The translations under genes and the position numbers were made by a program. Below the pieces are notes generated by a model. It was not told where the DNA came from. It saw only the letters and a list, made by a program, of their open reading frames with translations, and made no database searches. Positions 1 to 5,940 of a stretch of DNA of 15,848 nt are shown piece by piece. The stretch is taken from the NCBI GenBank assembly GCA_021786815.1, contig JAJYMR010000206.1:1-15848 (forward strand). The letters are read 5' to 3'. How positions within the stretch are numbered: the first letter of the stretch is position 1; each line of letters opens with the position of its first letter. The DNA is from Deltaproteobacteria bacterium. Lineage in GTDB: Bacteria > Desulfobacterota > Binatia > Binatales > Binataceae.

Positions 1-9
1 TGGATTGCG

Positions 10-867
10 TTGCTCCATCGGAGATCGCAAGATACTGAACGCGAACAACCTCCCAAATCCGGGCGGCCTGGGCAAGCCAGTATTAGTTTGTTGCACAATT
101 TTTGGTGGACCTGCGCGATTGTCGCGGCGCTTGGAGTCGCGGCCTCGTGGCTTACGGGGGCTTCATCCGCTCGATGCGAAGAGGAAATCCTAAGCTTCCC
201 ATCTTCGGGCTTCCGGATTCTCAACCCCGACACCGGCGTTGTCATCGGGCAGTGCCGCTATTCCGTTGAGCGTCTTGGCACTGGCGCGATCCTTAAGGGT
301 GCGAACCACTACCTGAACGGCGACTACGATATCGAAGAAGCCCATATGGTCATCGTGCCAGGCCGGCCAGTGCCGCGGCTGGTCAACTTCAAGCACACTT
401 TCTATCGCAAGGACGGCTCAATCGAGCGCGAAGGGCGCGCCGAACTGAGCACCGGCGTGGGATGGTGCGAGACCACCGAGAACGGCAAGCAGAAGATCGA
501 AAGCGCGAAGTTCAACTTCCCGTCCGACACTTACGCCGGCGCGAGCATCCTGATTCCCATCCAGGACTATCTTAGACGGGGCGCGACCACGACCGCGCTT
601 CATCTTCATGTCTTCAACTGTGCGCCGAATCCGAAATTGCTGGAAATCGAGGCCAAACCCGGGGACGAGACGCGATGGTCCGGCTATCCGGGCGAATTGG
701 TGCGGGTGAAGGTGGCTCCCGACTTCGGGATTTGGAATTTGTTTCTGCGTCCGTTCATCCCGGAGATGTCGGCCTGGTTCGCTCCGGCCGACGGATGGAA
801 CTTCGTGGGCGGAAATCTCGAGCGCTACTACCGCGGCCCTAAGATCACGCTGGTCAAGACCCGCTGA
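10..867 (+). CDS. Hypothetical exported protein, start uncertain
   Basis: I do not recognise a named family. From the TTG at 10 the protein is 285 residues. A hydrophobic stretch at about residues 34-48 (FWWTCAIVAALGVAASW) followed by a small-residue region ending near SSARC (51-56) looks like a signal peptide or membrane anchor, so the rest is probably periplasmic or envelope-associated. The mature part is rich in beta-type sequence, with three well-spaced cysteines (82, 153, 204) and a C-terminal half containing GYPGELVRVKVAPDFG. It is loosely reminiscent of DUF3108-type periplasmic beta proteins, but that is only an impression. No ATG occurs before residue 113, and the frame stays open to the window edge, so the real start may be upstream, at TTG 10, or at TTG 88 or 91. 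The last two would leave a normal-length signal peptide, but I see no clear ribosome binding site. It converges with the tRNA-Leu gene on the other strand. Confidence 0.6.
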   Translation: MLHRRSQDTEREQPPKSGRPGQASISLLHNFWWTCAIVAALGVAASWLTGASSARCEEEILSFPSSGFRILNPDTGVVIGQCRYSVERLGTGAILKGANHYLNGDYDIEEAHMVIVPGRPVPRLVNFKHTFYRKDGSIEREGRAELSTGVGWCETTENGKQKIESAKFNFPSDTYAGASILIPIQDYLRRGATTTALHLHVFNCAPNPKLLEIEAKPGDETRWSGYPGELVRVKVAPDFGIWNLFLRPFIPEMSAWFAPADGWNFVGGNLERYYRGPKITLVKTR

Positions 868-978
868 CGCACCGGCGGCGAGAAGGAAGCGCGGCGGCTC
901 CGCATGAATGTGAACGGGATGTCCTCGATGATGGCGCTCTAATTCGAGTCTGCGCGGCGGTCCGTCAACGGAGAGAAT

Positions 979-1066
979 TGGTGCGCGGGGCGGGACTTGA
1001 ACCCGCACGGGGTATTAGCCCACCAGCCCCTCAAACTGGCGTGTCTGCCTGTTCCACCACCCGCGC
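979..1066 (-). tRNA. leuU: tRNA-Leu (anticodon GAG)
   Basis: Read on the minus strand, the 5' acceptor strand GCGCGGG (1066-1060) pairs with CCCGCGC (989-983). It is followed by discriminator A and an encoded CCA (981-979). The T arm is GCGGG-TTCAAGT-CCCGC. The anticodon arm is CCAGT-TTGAGGG-GCTGG with GAG in the loop, which reads CUC/CUU leucine codons. A long variable arm (GGG-CTAATA-CCC) and a D region GTGGAACAGGCAGAC mark a class II leucine tRNA. The total is 88 nt with CCA, normal for this family. It lies 53 bases downstream of secG on the same strand, the arrangement of secG and leuU in E. coli, so it is probably cotranscribed and processed. I see no clear intrinsic terminator downstream. 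Confidence 0.95.
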
Positions 1067-1119
1067 ACGAAAAAAGAGAGGGTTTCACCGCGCTTCGGCG
1101 CGCCGCTTTTGCGCTTCGG

Positions 1120-1479
1120 CTATTTGTTCGCCGGAGCCGGTGACGTAGCCGAATGCGGCGCCGGAGCCGGAAGCACCGGTTTCGCTTTCGGTGCGGCCTG
1201 CTTCGGCATCACGCTGGTATGCGCTCCGCTTCCGAAGATGCTTCCCGTCGCGCGCTCGGTCGAGGCGTAGGCGAGATACATCGAGGTGGCGAAGAACACC
1301 ACCGCAAGCGCGCTCGTGACCCGGGTGAGCACGTTGCCCGCTCCGCTCGCGCCGAACACCGTCTGGCTCGAGCCGCCGAACACGGCGCCGATCTCGGCAC
1401 CCTTGCCCTGCTGGAGCAGAATCACCACCACCAGCGAAACGCATACGATCACGTGAATCGTGAGAACGGCCGTTATCAC
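1120..1479 (-). CDS. secG: Protein translocase subunit SecG
   Basis: SecG is the small non-essential subunit of the SecYEG inner-membrane channel and helps SecA-driven export. Two hydrophobic helices are visible, the first ending in LLQQGKGAEIG and the second around LAVVFFATSMYLAYA. Between them is the conserved FGGSSQTVFGASGAGNVLTR segment. The C-terminal tail is Ala/Pro/Lys-rich (PKQAAPKAKP) and low in complexity, common in SecG. I chose GTG at 1479 because it leaves 21 residues before LQQGKG, as in E. coli SecG. A GAGG lies 11 bases upstream. An alternative GTG at 1503 would add 8 residues and overlap the end of tpiA by 11 bases, but has a poorly spaced Shine-Dalgarno. The product is 119 residues (127 with the alternative). 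It follows tpiA and precedes tRNA-Leu on the same strand. Confidence 0.93.
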   Translation of the reverse strand: MITAVLTIHVIVCVSLVVVILLQQGKGAEIGAVFGGSSQTVFGASGAGNVLTRVTSALAVVFFATSMYLAYASTERATGSIFGSGAHTSVMPKQAAPKAKPVLPAPAPHSATSPAPANK

Positions 1480-1492
1480 TAAAGTTCCCGCC

Positions 1493-2266
1493 TCAACCTG
1501 CACGCGCCTTGACGATACGCGCGAAGGAGTCAGCCTTTAAGCTTGCCCCGCCGACCAGAGCGCCGTCAATATCAGGCTTTGAGATTAGCGAGTCAATGTT
1601 CTCGGGCGTAACGCTTCCGCCGTAGATTATTCTCACCGTGTCGGCCGCCTCGCTGCCCCATCGCTCGCGGAGCATTTCGCGCACCGCGCCGTGAATCGTC
1701 TGGGCCTGCTCGGGAGTGGCGTTGCGGCCGGTGCCTATCGCCCAGACCGGCTCGTACGCGACAACCACCCGCCTGAGGTCTTCGCCACCTACCCCATCGA
1801 GGCCATTTTCGAGCTGGCCCAGAACCACTTCGAGCGCGCTGCCAGCGTCGTGCTGCGCCTGCGTTTCGCCCACGCAGAGAACCGGCACGAGGCGATGGCG
1901 AATCGCGGCGAGGACTTTGCGGTTGATCACCTCGTCGGTCTCGCCGAATATGTGGCGGCGCTCGGAATGGCCCAGGATGACGTGGGTTACGCCGAACGGC
2001 TTCAGCATCGGAGCGGATATCTCGCCGGTGAACGCGCCCTTGTCCTCGAAATGCATGTTCTGGGCGCCGAGCAGGAACGATGAACCCGCAAGCGCCTGAG
2101 CGACCGCCGGGATAAGAACCGCGGCTGGCGCAATCATCACCTCGCGATCCCTCGCCAGCGTGGCCGCTTCAGGGTCGATTTGCGCGCGAAGCGTGGCGAG
2201 CGTCGCGCGCGCCTCGTTCGCGGTAAGATTCATCTTCCAATTAGCCGCGAGAAGCCTGGTACGCAT
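1493..2266 (-). CDS. tpiA: Triosephosphate isomerase
   Basis: TpiA interconverts dihydroxyacetone phosphate and glyceraldehyde 3-phosphate in the cytoplasm, in glycolysis and gluconeogenesis. The 257-residue TIM barrel is complete. The substrate-binding AANWKMN carries Lys11. ILGHSERR carries the electrophilic His100. AYEPVWAIGTG carries the catalytic base Glu172 and begins the mobile loop 6. IIYGGSVTPEN and GALVGGASL form the phosphate-binding end. I start at ATG 2266, with GGAAG (2274-2278) seven bases upstream. This gives the usual N-terminus directly before RLLAANWK. A TTG nine codons earlier is open but would add residues foreign to the family. The gene sits 60 bases after pgk and directly before secG, so it belongs to the gap-pgk-tpiA-secG unit. 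Confidence 0.97.
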   Translation of the reverse strand: MRTRLLAANWKMNLTANEARATLATLRAQIDPEAATLARDREVMIAPAAVLIPAVAQALAGSSFLLGAQNMHFEDKGAFTGEISAPMLKPFGVTHVILGHSERRHIFGETDEVINRKVLAAIRHRLVPVLCVGETQAQHDAGSALEVVLGQLENGLDGVGGEDLRRVVVAYEPVWAIGTGRNATPEQAQTIHGAVREMLRERWGSEAADTVRIIYGGSVTPENIDSLISKPDIDGALVGGASLKADSFARIVKARAG

Positions 2267-2273
2267 CGCAAAT

Positions 2274-2278
2274 CTTCC
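2274..2278 (-). promoter_or_regulatory. Ribosome binding site fixing the tpiA start
   Basis: On the minus strand this reads GGAAG, seven bases before ATG 2266. It supports that start over the in-frame TTG at 2293. Confidence 0.6.
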
Positions 2279-2326
2279 GCGTCCCTCGGACAAGCGAGCG
2301 CCGCGCGCACGCGCAGCGTAGACGCT

Positions 2327-3502
2327 TTAGCAGTCGAGCGCCTTCAGCCCGGGAAGTTCGCGGCCTTCGAGGTATTCGAGCGTCGCGCCGCCGCCGGTCG
2401 AAATATGGGTGAAACCGTGGGACCATGGTTGATGGCCGACCGCGGCCGCGGTGTCTCCGCCGCCGATGATGCTCTTTACGCCGGTGCATCCGGCGAGCGC
2501 CTCGCCGACCTTGAGAGTCCCGGCCGCGAAGGCCGCATTCTCGAAAAGTCCGAGCGGGCCGTTCCATATGACGGTTTTGGCCCCGCTAAGGCGTGCGATG
2601 AAGTCCTCGGCGGTTCGAGGCCCGATATCAAGGCCCATCATGTTCGCGGGAATCTCCGAGACCACGGCCGCGGTTTCGGGCTTGTCCGGAGACTCCGCGA
2701 CGACATGGTCGCTCGGCAGGACGAAGTTGACACCCTGCTTCTGCGCGGCCTCCATCAGTTCCCGCGCAAGCTCGAGCTTGTCCTCCTCGACGCGCGAGCG
2801 TCCGACCGGAGTGCCGCGCGCCTTGAGAAACGTGTACGCCATCGCGCCGCCGATGAGGAACGTGTCGAGCTTGAGCAGCAGATGCTTGATCACGCCGATT
2901 TTGTCCGAGACCTTGGCGCCGCCAAGGATCGCAATCGCCGGACGCGGAGGGCTGTTGACGACGAAGCCGAGCGCCTCGATCTCGCGCATCATCAGGAACC
3001 CGCCGGCGCGCTCGGAGAAGAGCTGCGCCACTCCCGCGGTCGAGGCGTGGGCGCGATGCGCCGCGCCGAAGGCGTCGTTCACATAGACGTCCTTTCCGCG
3101 TGCGAGCTCGTGGGCGAAATCGCGGTCGTTGGCCTCTTCCTCGGGATGGAAGCGCAGGTTTTCGAGCAGCAGCGCCTCGCCCGGCTTGAGCGCCGACACC
3201 ATCCTGCCCGTCACGTCGCCGATACAATCGGGAGCAAGCGGCACCTTGAAACCGAGGGCGGCGCTCAACTGCTCGGCAACCGGCTTCAGGCTGAATTCCG
3301 GGCTGCGCTCCTTGGGACGGCCAAGATGCGAGCAGAGCACCGGCGAGCCGCCCTCCTTGAGGATGTAACGGATGGTTTCGAGGGTGGCTTCGATACGGGT
3401 CGGATCGGTGATGCGGCCGTTATGGATGGGTACGTTGAAGTCGCATCGGACCAGCACCCGTTTGCCCGCCATTTTCAGGCTCGTAATCGGTCGGATTGCC
3501 AT
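2327..3502 (-). CDS. pgk: Phosphoglycerate kinase
   Basis: PGK transfers the acyl phosphate of 1,3-bisphosphoglycerate to ADP, the first ATP-yielding step of glycolysis, and is cytoplasmic. The 391-residue protein shows all family marks in order: VLVRCDFNVP (17-25) and SHLGRPK (58-64) of the N-terminal 3-phosphoglycerate domain, LLLENLRFHPEE (111-122), AILGGAKVSDKI (191-202), VIWNGPLGLFE (311-321), and the nucleotide-binding IIGGGDTAAAVG (345-356) followed by STGGGATLEYLEG. The ATG at 3502 gives the usual short N-terminus. It lies 18 bases after the gap stop, and an AGGA overlaps that stop codon, suggesting coupled translation. Together with gap and tpiA it forms a block of three consecutive glycolytic enzymes. 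Length is normal, with no missing motif. Confidence 0.98.
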   Translation of the reverse strand: MAIRPITSLKMAGKRVLVRCDFNVPIHNGRITDPTRIEATLETIRYILKEGGSPVLCSHLGRPKERSPEFSLKPVAEQLSAALGFKVPLAPDCIGDVTGRMVSALKPGEALLLENLRFHPEEEANDRDFAHELARGKDVYVNDAFGAAHRAHASTAGVAQLFSERAGGFLMMREIEALGFVVNSPPRPAIAILGGAKVSDKIGVIKHLLLKLDTFLIGGAMAYTFLKARGTPVGRSRVEEDKLELARELMEAAQKQGVNFVLPSDHVVAESPDKPETAAVVSEIPANMMGLDIGPRTAEDFIARLSGAKTVIWNGPLGLFENAAFAAGTLKVGEALAGCTGVKSIIGGGDTAAAVGHQPWSHGFTHISTGGGATLEYLEGRELPGLKALDC

Positions 3503-3520
3503 GACTGAATTCGCCGTTTC

Positions 3521-4525
3521 CTAAAGCCGTCCCGCTACCAGGGCGGTGACGTCGGCAAGCCGCGACGAGTAACCCCATTCGTTGTCGTACCACGAGAAAA
3601 CTTTAACCAGCCGCTTGTCCATAACCTTAGTAAGGGGCGCGTCGAAAATCGACGAGTGCGGATTGCCGTTGAAGTCGCTCGAAACCAGCGGCTCCTCGCA
3701 ATACGAGAGAATCCCCTTCAATTCTCCTTCGGCCGCCTTCTTCATCGCGGCGTTGACCGCCTTCTCGTCGGTGTCGCGCTCGACGATCGCGGTAAGATCG
3801 ACGATCGAAACGTTGGCGGTCGGAACGCGGATGGCGATGCCGTCGAGTTTGCCCTTGAGCGCGGGCAGCACGAGTCCGATCGCGCGAGCCGCTCCGGTTG
3901 ACGTCGGCACCATCGAGAGCGCCGCCGCACGCGCGCGCCTGAGATCGCGATGCGGTCCGTCCTGGAGGTTCTGGTCGGCGGTATAAGCGTGTACCGTTGT
4001 CATCAGGCCGTGCGCGATTCCGAAATTCTCGTGCAGCACCTTGGCGACCGGGGCGAGGCAGTTGGTGGTGCATGAAGCGTTGGAGATGATGTGATCCTTC
4101 GCCGGATCGTAGTCCTCGGGGTTGACGCCCATGCAGATGGTCCGGTCAACGCCCTCACCAGGAGCGCTTATCACGACCTTTTTCGCTCCCGCCGAAAGGT
4201 GCGCCGAGGCTTTCTCCTTCGACGTGAAAAGCCCCGAGGATTCGACCACGACTTGAACACCAAGCGATTTCCATGGAAGCTTCGACGGGTCGCGCTCGGC
4301 CAGCACCTTGATGGGCCTGCCGTCCACGATGATCGAGCTCCCTTCGGCCTTGATCTCGTGCCTGAGCGCCCCGTGGACGGAATCGTACTTGAGCAGATGG
4401 CAGAGCGTGCGCGCGTCGGTGATGTCGTTCACCGCGACAGTTTCGAGTTCTTTTCGCTCCAGCGCGGCGCGGAAAAACAGTCTGCCGATTCGTCCAAACC
4501 CATTAATCCCGATCTTGGTAGCCAC
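3521..4525 (-). CDS. gap: Glyceraldehyde-3-phosphate dehydrogenase, phosphorylating
   Basis: This enzyme oxidises glyceraldehyde 3-phosphate to 1,3-bisphosphoglycerate, the substrate of the PGK encoded next. From GTG 4525 it is 335 residues. The Rossmann motif is GINGFGRIGR (6-15). Asp34 in AVNDIT follows the second beta strand and favours NAD over NADP. The catalytic pair is Cys152 in SNASCTTNC and His179 in TTVHAYT. The PTSTGAARA phosphate loop and the C-terminal WYDNEWGYS are intact. The frame is open upstream to 4645, but those 40 codons do not resemble GAPDH, and GGGGAGGG at 4535-4542 places the start at GTG 4525. This is the first gene of the minus-strand unit, divergent from tolQ across 212 bases. 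The family can also work in the reverse, biosynthetic direction. Confidence 0.97.
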   Translation of the reverse strand: MATKIGINGFGRIGRLFFRAALERKELETVAVNDITDARTLCHLLKYDSVHGALRHEIKAEGSSIIVDGRPIKVLAERDPSKLPWKSLGVQVVVESSGLFTSKEKASAHLSAGAKKVVISAPGEGVDRTICMGVNPEDYDPAKDHIISNASCTTNCLAPVAKVLHENFGIAHGLMTTVHAYTADQNLQDGPHRDLRRARAAALSMVPTSTGAARAIGLVLPALKGKLDGIAIRVPTANVSIVDLTAIVERDTDEKAVNAAMKKAAEGELKGILSYCEEPLVSSDFNGNPHSSIFDAPLTKVMDKRLVKVFSWYDNEWGYSSRLADVTALVAGRL

Positions 4526-4534
4526 CGTTTTGAA

Positions 4535-4542
4535 CCCTCCCC
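4535..4542 (-). promoter_or_regulatory. Strong ribosome binding site fixing the gap GTG start
   Basis: The minus strand reads GGGGAGGG, ending nine bases before GTG 4525. It decides in favour of the 335-residue protein over the 374-codon open frame. Confidence 0.65.
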
Positions 4543-4617
4543 GGTTCTTACGGCCCCCTCTTTGTAGTGATGATCGCCGCAAGTTAGACGTTGGACTTGG
4601 ATGTTGCAAGAGGGCGC

Positions 4618-4645
4618 AGCATAAAGCGAGCCAAGTGAATCGCAA
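4618..4645 (-). promoter_or_regulatory. Candidate sigma-70-type promoter for gap
   Basis: On the minus strand TTGCGA (4645-4640) and TATGCT (4623-4618) are separated by 16 bases and lie about 93 bases before the gap start. Each box matches the consensus in four of six positions. This is a by-eye match in a GC-rich genome with unknown sigma preferences, so it is only a candidate. Confidence 0.3.
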
Positions 4646-4677
4646 CTCGGTCGACGATACGGCGACAAGGGCGGTAG

Positions 4678-4710
4678 ATATTTTTCGCCGATAAAAAAGG
4701 CGTAAAATAT
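4678..4710. repeat. Inverted repeat with 12-base arms upstream of tolQ
   Basis: The left arm ATATTTTTCGCC (4678-4689) and the right arm GGCGTAAAATAT (4699-4710) are reverse complements at 11 of 12 positions, around a 9-base AT-rich spacer. A smaller perfect palindrome, ATTCG-C-CGAAT (4709-4719), abuts it. The repeat ends 27 bases before the tolQ ATG and lies in the divergent region shared with gap. It could be an operator for a dimeric regulator or a hairpin in the tol leader RNA. There is no T-run directly after it to make it a standard terminator on the plus strand. Confidence 0.6.
4703..4708 (+). promoter_or_regulatory. Candidate -10 element for the tol operon
   Basis: TAAAAT matches the sigma-70 -10 consensus at five of six positions and is among the most AT-rich sites before tolQ. 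It lies inside the right arm of the inverted repeat, so a protein bound there would block it. No convincing -35 box is visible 16-18 bases upstream. Confidence 0.3.
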
Positions 4711-4737
4711 TCGCCGAATCCGAAGGAAGATGGGCCT

Positions 4738-5454
4738 ATGATTCCCCAGGCGACAGTCAGTGCCGGCGGTCTGAGCGTTCTGGACCTCCTGCTCGGAACC
4801 GGTCCGGTTGTTCAGGCAGTGATCTGGACACTTGTTGCGTTTTCGGTCGGAAGTTGGGGGATAATCCTCTACAAGCTGGTCCAGACCTCACGCGCGCGCC
4901 GGGAATCGGAACGGTTTATTTCCATTTTCTGGGAATCGCGCAACCTTGCCACGATCCACAACGCAAGCGTGGGCCTGGTCCACAGCCCGATCGCGCAGGT
5001 CTTCCGTGCCGGCTACCAGGAGGTGCTCCAGCTTACCCGGGCCAAGCGCCAGGCGGTCGGAGCCGAGAGCGCCTTCTCGACCGATTTCGGCGGCGTCGAA
5101 AACGTGATGCGCGCGATGAAGAAGCAGGCCAATATCGAGCTGACCAAGCTCGAATACGGGGTCACCTTTTTGGCAACCACCGGATCGACCTGCCCGTTCG
5201 TGGGCCTTTTCGGAACAGTATGGGGGATCATGACGGCCTTTTTGGGTCTGTCTGCGGCTCATTCCTCGAACATCCAGGCGGTCGCTCCGGGAATCGCCGA
5301 GGCGCTTATCACGACCGCGATCGGCCTGGTCGCCGCGATTCCCGCGCAGGTCTTCTACAATTACCTGACCGCCCGGGTTCACGTACTGGCCACCGAGATC
5401 GATAACTTCACCGCCGAGTTCCTTAACATCGCTGAGCGCCATTTCCTTTCTTAA
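4738..5454 (+). CDS. tolQ: Tol-Pal system proton channel subunit TolQ
   Basis: TolQ is the inner-membrane subunit that, with TolR, uses the proton-motive force to energise TolA during outer-membrane constriction. The 238-residue protein has the MotA/TolQ/ExbB plan: helix 1 at about 23-46 (VVQAVIWTLVAFSVGSWGII), a cytoplasmic loop, helix 2 at about 141-170 containing GLFGTVWGIMTAF, and helix 3 at about 184-208 containing EALITTAIGLVAAIPA. Channel-lining threonines are in place (Thr160; Thr192/193). Cys152 stands where GSTAP is usual, giving GSTCP. ATG 4738 has GGAAG about ten bases upstream. It is first of the tolQRAB-pal-cpoB cluster. The ybgC thioesterase gene often found before tolQ is absent here; gap lies divergently instead. 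ExbB is the alternative reading, but the tolA-tolB-pal context decides for TolQ. Confidence 0.96.
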   Translation: MIPQATVSAGGLSVLDLLLGTGPVVQAVIWTLVAFSVGSWGIILYKLVQTSRARRESERFISIFWESRNLATIHNASVGLVHSPIAQVFRAGYQEVLQLTRAKRQAVGAESAFSTDFGGVENVMRAMKKQANIELTKLEYGVTFLATTGSTCPFVGLFGTVWGIMTAFLGLSAAHSSNIQAVAPGIAEALITTAIGLVAAIPAQVFYNYLTARVHVLATEIDNFTAEFLNIAERHFLS

Positions 5455-5475
5455 GGAGCACTTGGAGACGCAATC

Positions 5476-5940
5476 GTGGCCTTCGAAGCCGGACAGCGGG
5501 GCAAATTCGTTTCACAGATAAACGTCACACCGCTGGTGGACGTGATGCTGGTGCTACTGGTCATCTTCATGGTGACCGCGCCGATCATCCAGCAGGGCGT
5601 GCAGGTCTCGCTGCCCAAGGTCAAGGCCGCCGCGCTGCCGGGCAAGGAGCTTCAGTTCGTCGTCTCCATCACGCGCGGCGGCGAGATCTACCTGAACGAT
5701 CGCAAGCTCTCGGCCGGCGAGCTTACCGAAAAGCTCGAAGCAATCTCGCACGAGCGGCCGGACCGCGAGGTTTTCATTCGGGCCGACGAGCAGGTTCCCT
5801 ACGGCGAGGTTATCCGCACGATGGCGGCGATAAAGGCCGCGGGGATTGAAAACGTCGGGATGGTGACGGAGATGCCCGCGCCGGGCGGCGGCGGGCGGGA
5901 GGCGGCGGACAAACACGATCGTGGCAAGTCCGCGCCATAA
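5476..5940 (+). CDS. tolR: Tol-Pal system proton channel subunit TolR
   Basis: TolR is the small partner of TolQ in the proton channel; its single membrane helix carries the proton-responsive acid and its periplasmic domain contacts peptidoglycan. In this 154-residue protein the helix is about residues 20-37, with essential Asp22 in the conserved INVTPLVDVMLVLLVIFMV run. The ExbD/TolR periplasmic domain follows (about 45-133), including VFIRADEQVPYGEVIRTMAAIKAAG. A short Gly-rich tail ends the protein. The start is GTG 5476 with GGAG about eight bases upstream; the intergenic gap after tolQ is 21 bases. Its 3' end overlaps the tolA start by 20 bases. Confidence 0.95.
   Translation: MAFEAGQRGKFVSQINVTPLVDVMLVLLVIFMVTAPIIQQGVQVSLPKVKAAALPGKELQFVVSITRGGEIYLNDRKLSAGELTEKLEAISHERPDREVFIRADEQVPYGEVIRTMAAIKAAGIENVGMVTEMPAPGGGGREAADKHDRGKSAP

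Noticed and set aside
418..1008. A minus-strand open frame beginning MRVQVPPRAP
   Set aside because: That N-terminus is the T arm of the tRNA-Leu read as protein, a classic false gene; the rest is antisense to the first gene.
1067..1119. Possible terminator between secG and the tRNA
   Set aside because: The minus strand has a small GCGC-CGAA-GCGC hairpin and a T-run (CTCTCTTTTTTC), but the T-run lies 13 bases beyond the stem, so it is not a standard intrinsic terminator.
1090..1120. 10-base direct repeat GCGCTTCGGC (1090-1099 and 1111-1120)
   Set aside because: Two copies only, GC-rich and short; likely chance in this composition.
2180..3508. A 442-codon open frame on the plus strand opposite pgk
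   Set aside because: It lies antisense to the full pgk gene, has no recognisable domain, is Arg/Glu-rich in the way of GC-rich antisense frames, and its start falls inside tpiA.
4526..4645. N-terminal extension of GAPDH by 40 residues
   Set aside because: The extra residues do not resemble GAPDH or a convincing targeting signal for a cytoplasmic enzyme, and a strong GGGGAGGG precedes GTG 4525.
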